Assembly (NCBI GenBank): GCA_026119935.1
Contig: JALRMH010000051.1
Coordinates: 209,017-273,016 of the forward strand
Reading direction: 5' to 3'
DNA: 64,000 bases
From: Endothia cerciana
Lineage: Eukaryota > Ascomycota > Sordariomycetes > Diaporthales > Cryphonectriaceae
Shown here one piece after another: positions 50,654-60,716 of the stretch; positions within the stretch are counted from its first letter, which is position 1, and each line of letters begins with the position of its first letter. A program made the position numbers and the translations under genes. Under the pieces are notes generated by a model that worked only from the letters and a program-made list of their open reading frames with translations, ran no database searches and was not told where the DNA came from.

Positions 50654-53600
50654 TTCTTGGCCGCTCGGGAATGTCAGTAGCGTGTGCAAACAGGCAATAA
50701 CGACTCTGGTCGTGAGGCTTTTTCTCGGATTTCACCAGACGTGATTCTAGGGGGTTTGGGAAGCAACGTCACCCGATTCAGTCTGTCACAAACACGCACC
50801 GACAGTCTTGTGACAATGCAGTGAATCCCCACCTTTTGTTATGGAGCCTTGATGACGAAAACGGCGGTCCTCTTCGCTGTACAGCTTACAAATGGCATCC
50901 TGGCCCGTCTAGAAGCGCCGTGCAGCATTTCAAATGGTCCATGGTCGAGACGTGGTGTGACCTGACTCCGAGCCCTTAGCGGGTGGGTTGGCTTCTCTTA
51001 GTACATAATAGGGAGCTTATTAGATAATTAGGCTCAGGGATCTCGAATGCCTGGAACGGACATCTGATCTCTCGGCATGCTCCAATGATACCTGTATCGG
51101 AACAAGAAAACATCCCAAGTCTGGTCTCTGAACCAATAGTATGAATTTTGCTGCGGGTGAGGATAGCATACTCGAGTTCCGAAAGGCGAGACCGCAATGT
51201 ATAGTCTTCGCTCTCTTTCTCGTCTTCTGATTACGGGATACCAGGGCTAAATGTGATTATCACAAGTCTCATCATGGCGTCCAGTTCTTTGCCACCTTAT
51301 AGAAGTATTGTACTGGACTCTCTCTACGGCGTTATCTATTCAAAGTCAGATATCAGATAGGTAATCATATCATCTCAGCCAAGTAAGTTGTCTACTCATG
51401 TTGGATGAGTTGATAGTGGCTGGGTTCACTCCTCGGAAGGACCGCAAGATAGTAATACGGGTTATCCATATAGAGAAGTTCGAAATAGAACGCAGCTGGG
51501 TTGGTTGGTTTTTTGGTGGTTTTTTTTGGGGGGGGGGGGAGGGGGTTCTGTAAAGCCCAGCAAGGCCTGGTCATCTACCTCACCAAGGTGTTGGCTGGCG
51601 GTAACTCTTGGACACTCCCATGTTATGGAGTTCTGATGAATGTTCAGTGATGTCTGAGTCGCGGTGACTAAATACATTCTTGTCGAACCCCGGGAGAGCA
51701 GCTATATCGACTGGCACTATTTGAGTCATCTCACTAGTTCGATATGTCTGACGTAGGGCTGCAAGGTCTCGGCACATCCTTCAAATCTCGAAATAAGTAA
51801 ATGTGCCAGCAACATCCAAAAGGGACAAACAACGGGTATGGGCGCTTGTGCATCCAGCAGTCGGTTCTGCAGCAGACAGAAGCTATAAGCCAGGGTAGAT
51901 GCCATCCTCGAACCCCAATACGCCTTTTGCAGCTCTTTTTTTTTTTCCTTTTTTTTTTTTCTTCCTTTCCGCTGGCAGACTCGTAGGTGCCAGTGGCCTT
52001 ATGCAGAAGATAGGAGGCGTCGACATCCTCGCAGCTGTTGCACGCGCTTAGGGCCCGGATGGTATAACCTCTCGGCATGCTCGCTGTCCGCATGATGGGA
52101 GCCTTCCTACGGTGGGAAGAGTAGCTCCTGAGCGGGAAGGCGGAGCCACAGATAGCGACTAGAACCTCAACCAGATATCGGGCCAGCTGATGGTGCGATG
52201 GATGCTGACGTACATCCTGGGGATACTCCCGAGAGCATCCATAGCCGTGGAGGTGGAGACGACGGGGCGGGCCTACATATCCGAGGAGGTAGAGGCTTGC
52301 CTGGTCGCCTGAGAGCAATGTTCCGACTGGGCCCGGTCTCGGGACATAGTCATGCGGCCGGGCCTGATAACTCGCATGGCGGAAGCCATCGACGACGCAG
52401 AGATCGAGGGGGACAGGAGCCAGCAGTTGTCAGCAGAGGAGAAAGTCGGTCCACGCATACGGTGCGCGTATCCACACGACCTCACGGGTGGCGACGGGCT
52501 CCAGGGTGCCATACAGGACGGTCACGGCAGCATGGACATCCGAAAGCGAGACACAGACTACAATCGTTGGTCACGGCGCCGAATCAGAATCAAGAGCGCG
52601 ACCAGCACGGAAGAGAGGACAGACCATACCAGGCGAAGAGCTACTTGATCTTCCCAACTGACCTGCAGAGTGGTGCGCGGCCGGTCCGGGGAGAAAGAAC
52701 ACTGCCTTTTAGTAGCCATACCGGGCGGCCCAACGAGCCGCCAGTAAGTCTGCGCCAGAGACATGCGAGAATGACTAGGAACAGGACGGGGCCAACAGAA
52801 ACAGCATCTCGATCTGAGCCAGGTACGGCAGAAGGTCAGCCAACCAGATATGGTGAGCTCGACGGGGATGAGCTATTCATGCGGATATATCAAGAGGAGG
52901 GTTCGCGGGACCCGGTGCTGATAGCTGCAGACGAGGGGGGAGATGCAACAGGCAATTAACCAGAGCACAGCACCAGGAGAATAGATTGTAGTCCATGTAA
53001 AGCGGCCTGTAGGTGTTTCCACACGACTATCACGTACGAGGACAACGTGGTCAAGTCGGTCACGAGTAACTCTTTCTATGTCTTTCGTAGTAACTACAGC
53101 GGTGCTTTGGACAGTATTATTGTACATGTGATTGATGTGGCCTATGGCGCTTTCGACTACAGCCGATGTATTATCTGGCCGAGTCTCTACGTCGACACTG
53201 CGATTGACTAGACACTCGGGGAAACTCGCGGATGGTGTGGGCTGGGGCAGGCAGGCAGAATCTAGTGCTTATAACCAGAGAGGGGTGAAGGAAGGCTTCA
53301 GATTGGGTCATGATAGCTGTACCTCGAGAGCACAACCTTCAAGGAGACTCGGGTCGGATGCAGGACTGGCGTTCAGAATTTGATCGCCCAAAGCTATGGA
53401 CATATCAGAGTGCGGGTCACCCTACCCTCACAAAACTCCTGCCTCCCCGCCGGAATACACATGGTCGCCAAGTTCCGGCCTTGGATATGAACATGCAAAC
53501 AGGAGTCGCCGAGAGAGATGTGCCCAACCGGACCAGGACCCATTACAGCCCAGTCCTTCTACGACCCAGCAGCCCCTGGTCCTGCCTCCGCGGCAACCCC

Positions 53601-53782
53601 CCCCCCCCCCCCCAACCTTCCCCGAAGACTCTTCCCAAAATAAGCAAACCTCTAAGTGTAGTGATGTGCTAATGCTCGATGTCTAAACAATACACATTAA
53701 TATTTCTTCAGCACTGGGAGAATGCCGTGTGATCAGCGGGGCCCCGTTCTGTTCTTCCCAGCCGTGGCCGAGCGACGGGCAC
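50654..53782. other. Gene-poor stretch, 3.1 kb
   Basis: Promoter of the NmrA-like gene, then no intact gene. Holds G12 at 51528-51539, T/C-rich sequence at 51936-51965, a decayed ORF at about 52190-52650 and C17 at 53597-53613, just before the 3' end of the methyltransferase gene. Confidence 0.45.
52190..52648 (+). pseudogene. Possible decayed ORF with one in-frame stop
   Basis: From the ATG at 52190 the frame runs 40 codons to TGA at about 52310. It then continues in the same frame to a stop at 52646-52648 with balanced, helix-like sequence ('YISEEVEACLVA', 'RMAEAIDDAEIEGDRSQQL'). An overlapping frame (52198-52959) is open longer but is Arg/Gly/His-rich, as expected of a shadow. No family recognised; may be chance. 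Confidence 0.25.
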
Positions 53783-55186
53783 TCATGCATCGACACCGGA
53801 TGTGCTCGTGCTGGACGGCTTTTCAGCTGTCGCGGGCAGCGGCTTCTCGGCAATGATCCGATAGCTCGTGGTGATAAGCCTCATCTCGTCCATCTTGACG
53901 AACGCCTGTCCGTCCAGACACAGTCTATTGATGAGGGTCTTGAAGTGGGGCGGCAGGACCCGCAGCTTGCACAAGGCCAGGATGACCCTCCGGACGGAGC
54001 GGAAGTAGATGTCGACCTTGTCGATCAGGGGCGACTGAAGGCCGTCCGTCGCGACGCTCGCGTTGTCGGACCTTGTGACGCGGAAACCGGCCTCCGTGAG
54101 TGCCTCCTCGAGAGACGCAGGCGTCGGCGTCCCGACAGCCCCGATCAGTGGCTTGACGCGCCGCATGAGCTCGGCATGCCCTGGATTGCTCCCGTCGTAG
54201 GCAGGATACTTGACCCAGTCCAGGAATGAGAAGCGCGCGCCCGGCTTGAGGACCCGGAAGACCTCCCTCAACAGGGCCTTGTGATCCCTGGCGAGGCTGA
54301 AGGCCTGGATGTTGTAAAAGGCATCAAAGGACCCGTCCTCGAAGGGCAGGGGCAGGTCGTTGAAGTCCTTGACGACGAACTCGTTGTCGAAGCCCAGGTC
54401 CTTGTTGAAGGCGCGGGCCTGTGCTATCGAGTTCGGGTCGATGTTGAGCCCCGTCACGTGGGCACCCGAGTACTTGGTCATGTGCGCGGCCACACGGCCC
54501 CTCCCACAGCCCAGGTCGAGGACCCTGTCGCCCTTGTGCAGCCCGAGGTCCCTGGCTACGGACTCCTCGTACAGCAGCTGGTTGTCCCGCACCGAGACCT
54601 TCATGTCCATGGCGGGAGGGATGTACATCTTCTCGACATCGCCCAGGGCACAGAGGTGGTTGAGCACGCCGTAGTAGGACTTGAGGCAGTCGCCGACCTT
54701 CTGCTGGTAGTCGGGCCCGAGGGTCTCGACCATCCCGGCCTCGTCGGCCCAGTCGAGATTGTAGATGACATAAGACGCCATGAAGTCGTCGACCTGCTTG
54801 GGGGTGAGGCCGCACAGGTACCTGAAGGACCTCGTGAAGGTCCTGACGCGACCGGGAGAGACGGAGCGGTCCGGGTCAGCATCCCCGTCTCGGCTGTGGG
54901 GTTTTTTACCACGTGCCGTCTTGCTGCCATCCCGGCGGAGGGGCGGAACCTGTTTCGGCTTGGGCTTCTGGGCGAGGGCCCTGCCGGCGGCGCCGAGACG
55001 CGACACGGAGGCCGTCTCCTTCTCGGTCAGGGACTCGCTGCTCCGCGTGCTATCAGTCGGGCTGGTGCTCTCCAACGTGGTAGGCGTCATGGACTCCGGA
55101 GTTGTCTGGGCCGGGGAGGGGAGGAGGGCAGGCATGCTGGGGCTCGCGAGTGGTGTAGGTGACGTCGTGATCACGGCGGCGGCCAT
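53783..55186 (-). CDS. SAM-dependent methyltransferase, Erg6/sterol C-methyltransferase-like
   Basis: Single exon, 467 aa from the ATG at complement 55184-55186. The first ~110 residues are low complexity (Ser/Thr/Pro-rich, then Lys/Arg-rich 'KTARGKKPHSRDGD') and absent from ordinary Erg6. The catalytic domain has motif I 'VLDLGCGRGRVAAHM' (from residue 222), 'GLNIDPNSIAQARAFNKDLG' (acidic SAM ligand), 'FDAFYNIQAFSLARDHK' and 'REVFRVLKPGARFSFLDWV' (post-motifs), plus the sterol-MT-like C-terminus with 'GFRVTRSDN'. True Erg6 methylates zymosterol at C24. Differences in length and in the usual 'YEYGWG' substrate motif, which I do not find (here 'MYIPPAMDMKVSVRDNQLLYEES'), suggest a paralogue on another lipid or metabolite. 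A (TATGG) repeat lies about 200 nt upstream. Confidence 0.8.
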   Translation of the reverse strand: MAAAVITTSPTPLASPSMPALLPSPAQTTPESMTPTTLESTSPTDSTRSSESLTEKETASVSRLGAAGRALAQKPKPKQVPPLRRDGSKTARGKKPHSRDGDADPDRSVSPGRVRTFTRSFRYLCGLTPKQVDDFMASYVIYNLDWADEAGMVETLGPDYQQKVGDCLKSYYGVLNHLCALGDVEKMYIPPAMDMKVSVRDNQLLYEESVARDLGLHKGDRVLDLGCGRGRVAAHMTKYSGAHVTGLNIDPNSIAQARAFNKDLGFDNEFVVKDFNDLPLPFEDGSFDAFYNIQAFSLARDHKALLREVFRVLKPGARFSFLDWVKYPAYDGSNPGHAELMRRVKPLIGAVGTPTPASLEEALTEAGFRVTRSDNASVATDGLQSPLIDKVDIYFRSVRRVILALCKLRVLPPHFKTLINRLCLDGQAFVKMDEMRLITTSYRIIAEKPLPATAEKPSSTSTSGVDA

Positions 55187-55337
55187 TCCTGCGTCCGATG
55201 AGGTAGTGGGGTCTCAGGGTTATGCCTTGATGCCTTGAGGTAGAACGATGCGGCCCCACGGGTCGGCCCGGATCAATGAGAATCGGAGGGTTGTTTGTTG
55301 GAGGTGTAGGTCTTGGGGCCCAGCCGTGTTATGAGGC

Positions 55338-55428
55338 GAGGTTGAGGTTGAGGTTGAGGTTGAGGTGATGTGGAGTGGTGTGGTATGGTATGGTATGGTA
55401 TGGTATGGTATGGTATGGTATGGTATGG
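55338..55428. repeat. GAGGTT hexamer repeat followed by TATGG pentamer repeat
   Basis: About five copies of GAGGTT (55338-55366), then almost ten perfect copies of TGGTA (55381-55428), 150-240 nt upstream of the methyltransferase start codon. Confidence 0.92.
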
Positions 55429-55701
55429 CTGTTGGAGTGGTGACGTGCGGTGCCCCGGGATGGCAGGGGCCAGGTCACGGAAGTACTCCTGACAGAGGGC
55501 CCTTCTCGGTGGAAGGCTGCGAGCGTGAGAGAGGTGATGGTGGTGGTGGTGGTGACGGGGACCTGTGTGTGAGGTGCGTGACGCAAACACACACATACAC
55601 ACAGAGAGAGACACCACAGCAAGTCGTAGTGACGGGCGGGCCAGTGACGTGCGTGCCAGACAGGAGGGCAGACAGGAGGGCAGAGGGTCCGCGAGGGCGG
55701 T

Positions 55702-55717
55702 GGGGGGGGGGGGGGGG
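55702..55717. repeat. G16 homopolymer
   Basis: Sixteen consecutive G in the gene-free stretch; further G13 at 56079-56091 and G12 at 56196-56207. Confidence 0.9.
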
Positions 55718-56606
55718 CAGCCTCACACCGCGGTCCGGCCTGGTGGATTCAGCGAGGGTCCAGGGGCAGCGAGGCGTCGACTGAGCCCTGATATCAACGA
55801 GTATGACAAGCAGCGCGGCGGTAGAGGACGGGAGATCCGGTCGACCTCTTGGCACTCAGTCTCATACCCAGGCCAGGCGCGGAGAGGATCTGTACTGACT
55901 GTAGATCAGAGAGAACGGGCCGGGACAGAGGGAAGAGGGAAAACCTGGCAGGTACCTCGGCCAAGGTATTTATTTTGTGGTAAGTTGTAGAGGAGACGGG
56001 GGCCCCGGGAGCATGACCCCTGTGAGGGGAGCTGGGTGGATGCCAGAAGAGGTGATGTGCAGCAAGATCCGGTTGGGCGGGGGGGGGGGGGTGAGTGCCT
56101 CGATCGGGCCGGGAGTGGAGGAGAGGAGGGGGGGTTGGTCGTGACTGGGTTTGAGCGAGTGAAGGGGGGAGAGAGGAAGACAGAGAGAGAGAGAAGGGGG
56201 GGGGGGGCCAAGAGAGAGGGAGAGAGGGAGATGCGGATTCGCGGGATCTCCTTGAGGCGTCAAAGACGCGAGGTGGGAGGGGGGAGGGGGAAAAGACAAG
56301 GCAGGAAACTGGAACAGGCACTAGGAGGGAACAGGAAAGAAAACCCAGCAGGACATAGCAGAGAGGCTGGAGAGGGGCAAGCACGATAGGATTAGGGACG
56401 GAGGAGATGCGGGAGGGAGAGCCGGGACCTTGGACCTCTGGAACTCTGGACCCGGACCTGGGCCTCTCGAGGGCCTGCCTGTCCATTCTCAACCTCGTAC
56501 CGGCAGACGAGTACGTACTATCCACCCACAGCTGATAGGACTTACACGGCCCTTCCTTTGCCCCCCAACGACAACGACGATAACAACATCAAACATAGAG
56601 GGTGAG

Positions 56607-56611
56607 ACACA

Positions 56612-56648
<37 letters not shown>
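56607..56648. repeat. (AC)11 followed directly by (AG)10
   Basis: Compound dinucleotide repeat: AC at 56607-56628, AG at 56629-56648, then interrupted CG/AG to about 56669. Confidence 0.92.
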
Positions 56649-57960
56649 CGCGCGAGAGAGAGAGAGACAGAGGTGAGGTGACTAATGAACCCTGTTGCTA
56701 CCACCACGATGACATGTCCCGTCTTGTGGAGGCAAGGGGCGAGTGACAAAAGTATGGAGTACATGCCTGGTAAAATCTGCGGGTGGAGGTATGGAGACGC
56801 GGAGAGGGCGAGAGAGAGAGAGAATCGACGGCATTAGTAAGAGGGAGGGAGGGCGGTAACTAACGCTCATTCGTCCCCTATGTAGTAGTAGCAGCAGCAG
56901 CAGGTGTGACTGGCATAATTCTGACCAGCATAGCATCGTCATACTACATAGTAAATAGTACTATTAGCATGTTCCTCACAGATTCCGGCGGGTATCTCTT
57001 CCTCCTCCTCCTTCTCCTCTCCTCCTCCCCCCCCCCCCCTCGGTGACCGCCCCTAGGCTACGAGGACTCGGGGTACCACGTCGTGTCGTGTTCAACAGTG
57101 TAGTGTAGTGTAGCGTAGTGTAGTATACATAGTAGTGCTGTGGCTTGAAGTTGCAGTGGTGGGTCCAGTTCGATCCCCCGCCGTCCACGGCCCCACTGGC
57201 GCGCCTTGTCTGTCAACCCACGTCCCACCCACATCACCGTGACATGACATACCCAGCACCATTACGGGTGTTAGCCTCCTGTCGCCGGCGCTGCGGCTTC
57301 CTTTCTGCTTGGCTAGTCCCATAGTAACGTGCATGTTCTCCTGCACCAGACCCCACTTCTTCGGGAAGGTCGCCTCGACATCGCGCCTCCGGTGCTGGCG
57401 CTGTTGACCGACATCGCGACCGACCTCTCGACCGACCGACCTCTCCCCCCTCCTCATTTCCTGACTACGTCCGTAGATTGGGATTGTCCGTCCGGCTGAC
57501 CGCAGTGGGCGAGGTTGGAGGGGTTCCTCTACGTACGAAGTGGTGTCACCTTGTTTATTTCTGGTGGCTTTTTTTTTTTCCTTTGTATTTCTTCATTGTT
57601 TTTTTTTTTCCCTTTCCTTTTCCTGCCCCTTTCTCTCCACTCGTTTCCCCTTCCTCTTCTCACCCTCCCGTCCCCACCTTTTCTTATTGGTCTCTGCCGT
57701 GGCCTTTCCGGTCTTACGGTTGCATCCCATCATTTCCCTAAAGTTATGGAGGACAGGATTGGTCATCGGTGGGGGAGAGGAAACCAGGAATGAGGGAGAG
57801 TTTCTTCACCCGGGTGACTCACTCTCATCCCATGCAGGCAGGTCTTTCTGCGGGTTCCTTTCATTGCTTGGTGCAGGGAAACGCTCCCGGAGCATCCGCA
57901 CCTGTGCGCCACATACTTTTGATACGAATACAATGGAGCCGTGATCGATGTACATAGTAC

Positions 57961-58041
57961 ATACATACATACATACATACATACATACATACAGCACCGT
58001 ACCACCACCAACCAACCAACCAACCAACCAACCAACCAACC
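57961..58041. repeat. (ATAC)8 followed by (CCAA)8
   Basis: Two tetranucleotide microsatellites separated by about 15 nt: ATAC at 57961-57992 and CCAA at about 58008-58041. Confidence 0.92.
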
Positions 58042-58900
58042 ACCTGTCGTCGTCCCTCGCCTTTCAACTCTTTTCTGTGGGCTCTCACCCTCCTTCGAAC
58101 CTGTTTTTTTTTTTTTCCTTTTTTTTTTCTTTTCTTGTTCTTTCCCTTCTTTTTCTTCTCGTCTCGCTGTCCATTCCCTCAGCGCTCGGCTCGGCTCCCA
58201 TGCCTGCACCGGGTTCCGTCTGGTCTTGCCAGGGCCCCTCAGCCCCGGTGATCCCTTCTTCCTGTGATCCCCAGGAGGACGGTGTCAGGTGTGAGTCGTA
58301 TCCTTCGTCTTGTCTACGTCACCCGCCTCTAGCTAGCGCGTTCCGGGTCCAGATGCCGTCAAGTCACCGCTGACGATCAGATACTATCCGCCTGTACACA
58401 TTGTATATACGGTATATCACTATGTACGTGGTGGAGGTGCCATACTCCTCCTGCCTCCTCATGATCCGTCGCCCTGGCTGCACCTCTCCTCCCTCGCCCC
58501 CCTTGCATCCTACCCGGCTCCACCGGCCTGTTTTGTGACAGGTTATCTTGCTGAGCATCGGGGTTTTGTGTGTACCCGGTCGGGCCCAGGGCTAGGCAGT
58601 ACCAGGAATCCCTCTCATCTTATACCCTAAGGTTTATTTCATCCCCAGGTCGGCGCAGATCGTCACTTATGCTACGCTCCCGGACATCCGTGTTGCTGTC
58701 GTAATTCAGCAATCAAACTCACCACGGGGGCCCTATAGCGGGGCAGCCACTGTACCTCTGGAGATTCGCCACGAACACGACAGACGACATGGCTTATGCA
58801 GCATCCTCCTTCGTGTCCTCAGCTTACCCGTTTCACGCCGCGCGGCGTGCACTCTTCACCTGGGCTGCGAGTCCGTGATCCCTGTGCATGCGGCTCAATT

Positions 58901-58903
<3 letters not shown>

Positions 58904-58954
<51 letters not shown>

Positions 58955-58980
58955 ACACGCACGCACGCACGCACGCACAC
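58904..58980. repeat. (CA)n passing into (ACGC)n
   Basis: About twenty CA units (58904-58942) followed by degenerate CACG/ACGC units to 58980. Confidence 0.92.
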
Positions 58981-59223
58981 AACCACACCATCAACTTTTA
59001 AGGTTTTAAGGTTATTGACCACAGCCCCGGAAACTCTCCTGGCGATCCTCACACGATGACCGCAGCCCGCCCAGTGTTACCATGCAGAGCCCGGGTGCCC
59101 CCTGGAGGCGGCCCTGGATAGGGAAAGGAGGGGGGGAAGGGTGGCCTGGCCGCTCTCTCTAGCACATATCAATGGGTCTAGGCGTTGTGCTGTGCGTCTA
59201 GGTCTGTGTCGGTCACGATCGCC

Positions 59224-59228
<5 letters not shown>

Positions 59229-59267
<39 letters not shown>
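59229..59267. repeat. (CA)19 dinucleotide repeat
   Basis: Near-perfect CA run of 39 nt. Confidence 0.92.
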
Positions 59268-59269
<2 letters not shown>

Positions 59270-60409
59270 CCTACCTGCTGATGGTGTAGAAACTCCAAGA
59301 TGACGTAGGAGGCCCCGTCTTGCACGGATGTGTCACGGCTGTCGTCAAGATTCAGTCAGGCTCAGGCCTCGCCGGTCAGCCAACATCGTGAGCTCATGGT
59401 CTCCATTGGGGTGTTGGGCCCAGCCTGGGCGGGTAGTGTTCACGGTCCACACACATCAACTTCACAGGTAACTTGGACATCCGGCCTGGTAGGCCATACT
59501 AGAAGCGTAAGGCGATCATTCGGATCTGCTGTGTGACTCGTGCCCACCTCACGATGTCTCCCGGCCCATCGCGCCCCCGGCGGAGAAGAGGGGGTCAGGG
59601 CGCGGATCCAGACAGCCCGCGGCCTCGGGCACACCACCGCAGGCCACCGCGTGGGAAGGTCATGTTCAGCCGGAGGAGAACCTTCTCCCGATGCTTCCGT
59701 GACGGCCCTGTCCGAAGCCGCGGCCCGGAACATGCGGCTCTCCCTCGAAGCGACGTGCTGAACTTCCCGGGTACACCGGTATCTTGTACCTCGAAGTCAC
59801 CCGTCTGTTTTTCGCCACCACCTCTTCAGGGCTGGAGATCCCGAGGGCGTGGCGCTGCATGCTACTGGCAGACAGTAAGACAGTCTCAGAGCCGCTCTAT
59901 GATACCGCCTGCCCCAGACGTCGACACAATATGACTGGCCTGCCTGCTCCCCCCCCCCCTCCCCCGGGGCCACATTGACTCAGCCTTCAACAGGCTCCTT
60001 GATCACTTCCGCGCCTGTTACTGTAAGACCATGCGGAATGGGCGGCAGAGTAGAACTGTGTGTCTCTTATGACAGGAGACGATTTTGTGGCTATCCACCT
60101 TGGAGATCATGCTTACTGTGCAGGACAGGCATACCTACATCAGGCTCTTCAAGACATGCAGAGCCCCAACAGCCAGCGCCCCCCCCTCCTCTTACCAATA
60201 GGTGAGTATGGGTCTTCTTGGAGGGCCCAACCATTACTGAACTTAAAGTCTGTTTGTGGTAGGGGCCCTGAAAAGAGAGAAGACTTTCCCCAGTGGCCTG
60301 ATCATCACCCTACAACCCTGCTTCGCCGTCGCCATGATGCAACACCGTCCCAAGGTCTTCAGGGCTCAAACCCAGTCTAACAAGTCAACGCTATGAATTC
60401 CGTTTACTC

Positions 60410-60410
<1 letters not shown>

Positions 60411-60442
<32 letters not shown>
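60411..60442. repeat. (TG)16 dinucleotide repeat
   Basis: Perfect TG run of 32 nt, 275 nt beyond the 3' end of the FAT1-like gene. Confidence 0.92.
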
Positions 60443-60446
<4 letters not shown>

Positions 60447-60716
60447 CGTGCGAGAGAGGTAGATCTACCATGAAAATAGCCTTGATGTCTCCGGACACCC
60501 CTTAAAGGACTCGCCAGTCCCTTTACAGTCGTAGCCGTCCCAGCCCCCAGATACGGACAAAGATGGGTACCGGGGAAGACGAGGGTCGCAGTGAGCTTCC
60601 TCCAGACGACCCTCCGATGGACGTGAGAACTTCGGTCTGGATGGCCAAAAAGTCTAGCAGCCGCCTGAGACAGCCGTCGCTCGCCACCCCTACGCGAGGG
60701 AGGAGACCTCCCAGGC

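Larger units (their letters stand above)
55187..60716. other. Microsatellite-rich stretch of 5.5 kb without a confident gene
   Basis: Promoter of the methyltransferase gene, then long simple repeats, G/C and T homopolymers and purine/pyrimidine-strand-asymmetric sequence. Exon-like scraps occur (minus strand 59285-59340 ending at a GTAGGG; plus strand about 59530-60200), but I could not join any into a model with consistent phase. A gene with small exons near 59.5-60.3 kb cannot be excluded. Confidence 0.4.

Noticed and set aside
52198..52959. 253-codon plus-strand frame
   Set aside because: Arg/Gly/His/Ser-rich with no ordered segment; another frame in the same place looks more protein-like, though broken.
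54281..55162. 293-codon plus-strand frame opposite the methyltransferase
   Set aside because: Antisense shadow; the minus strand carries all methyltransferase motifs.
55794..56525. 243-codon minus-strand frame in the microsatellite stretch
   Set aside because: Composed of Pro/Ser/Leu from G/A-rich simple sequence; no domain.
57150..57185. B-box-like word CAGTTCGATCCCC
   Set aside because: Flanking bases do not pair into a T-arm and there is no A-box upstream.
57961..58041. CRISPR-like or attachment-site repeats
   Set aside because: These are simple tetranucleotide microsatellites without spacers.
59530..60380. Possible multi-exon gene from fragments such as 59784-59880 and 60060-60200
   Set aside because: Every join I tried either hit a stop at the junction or gave no recognisable protein; left as unresolved.
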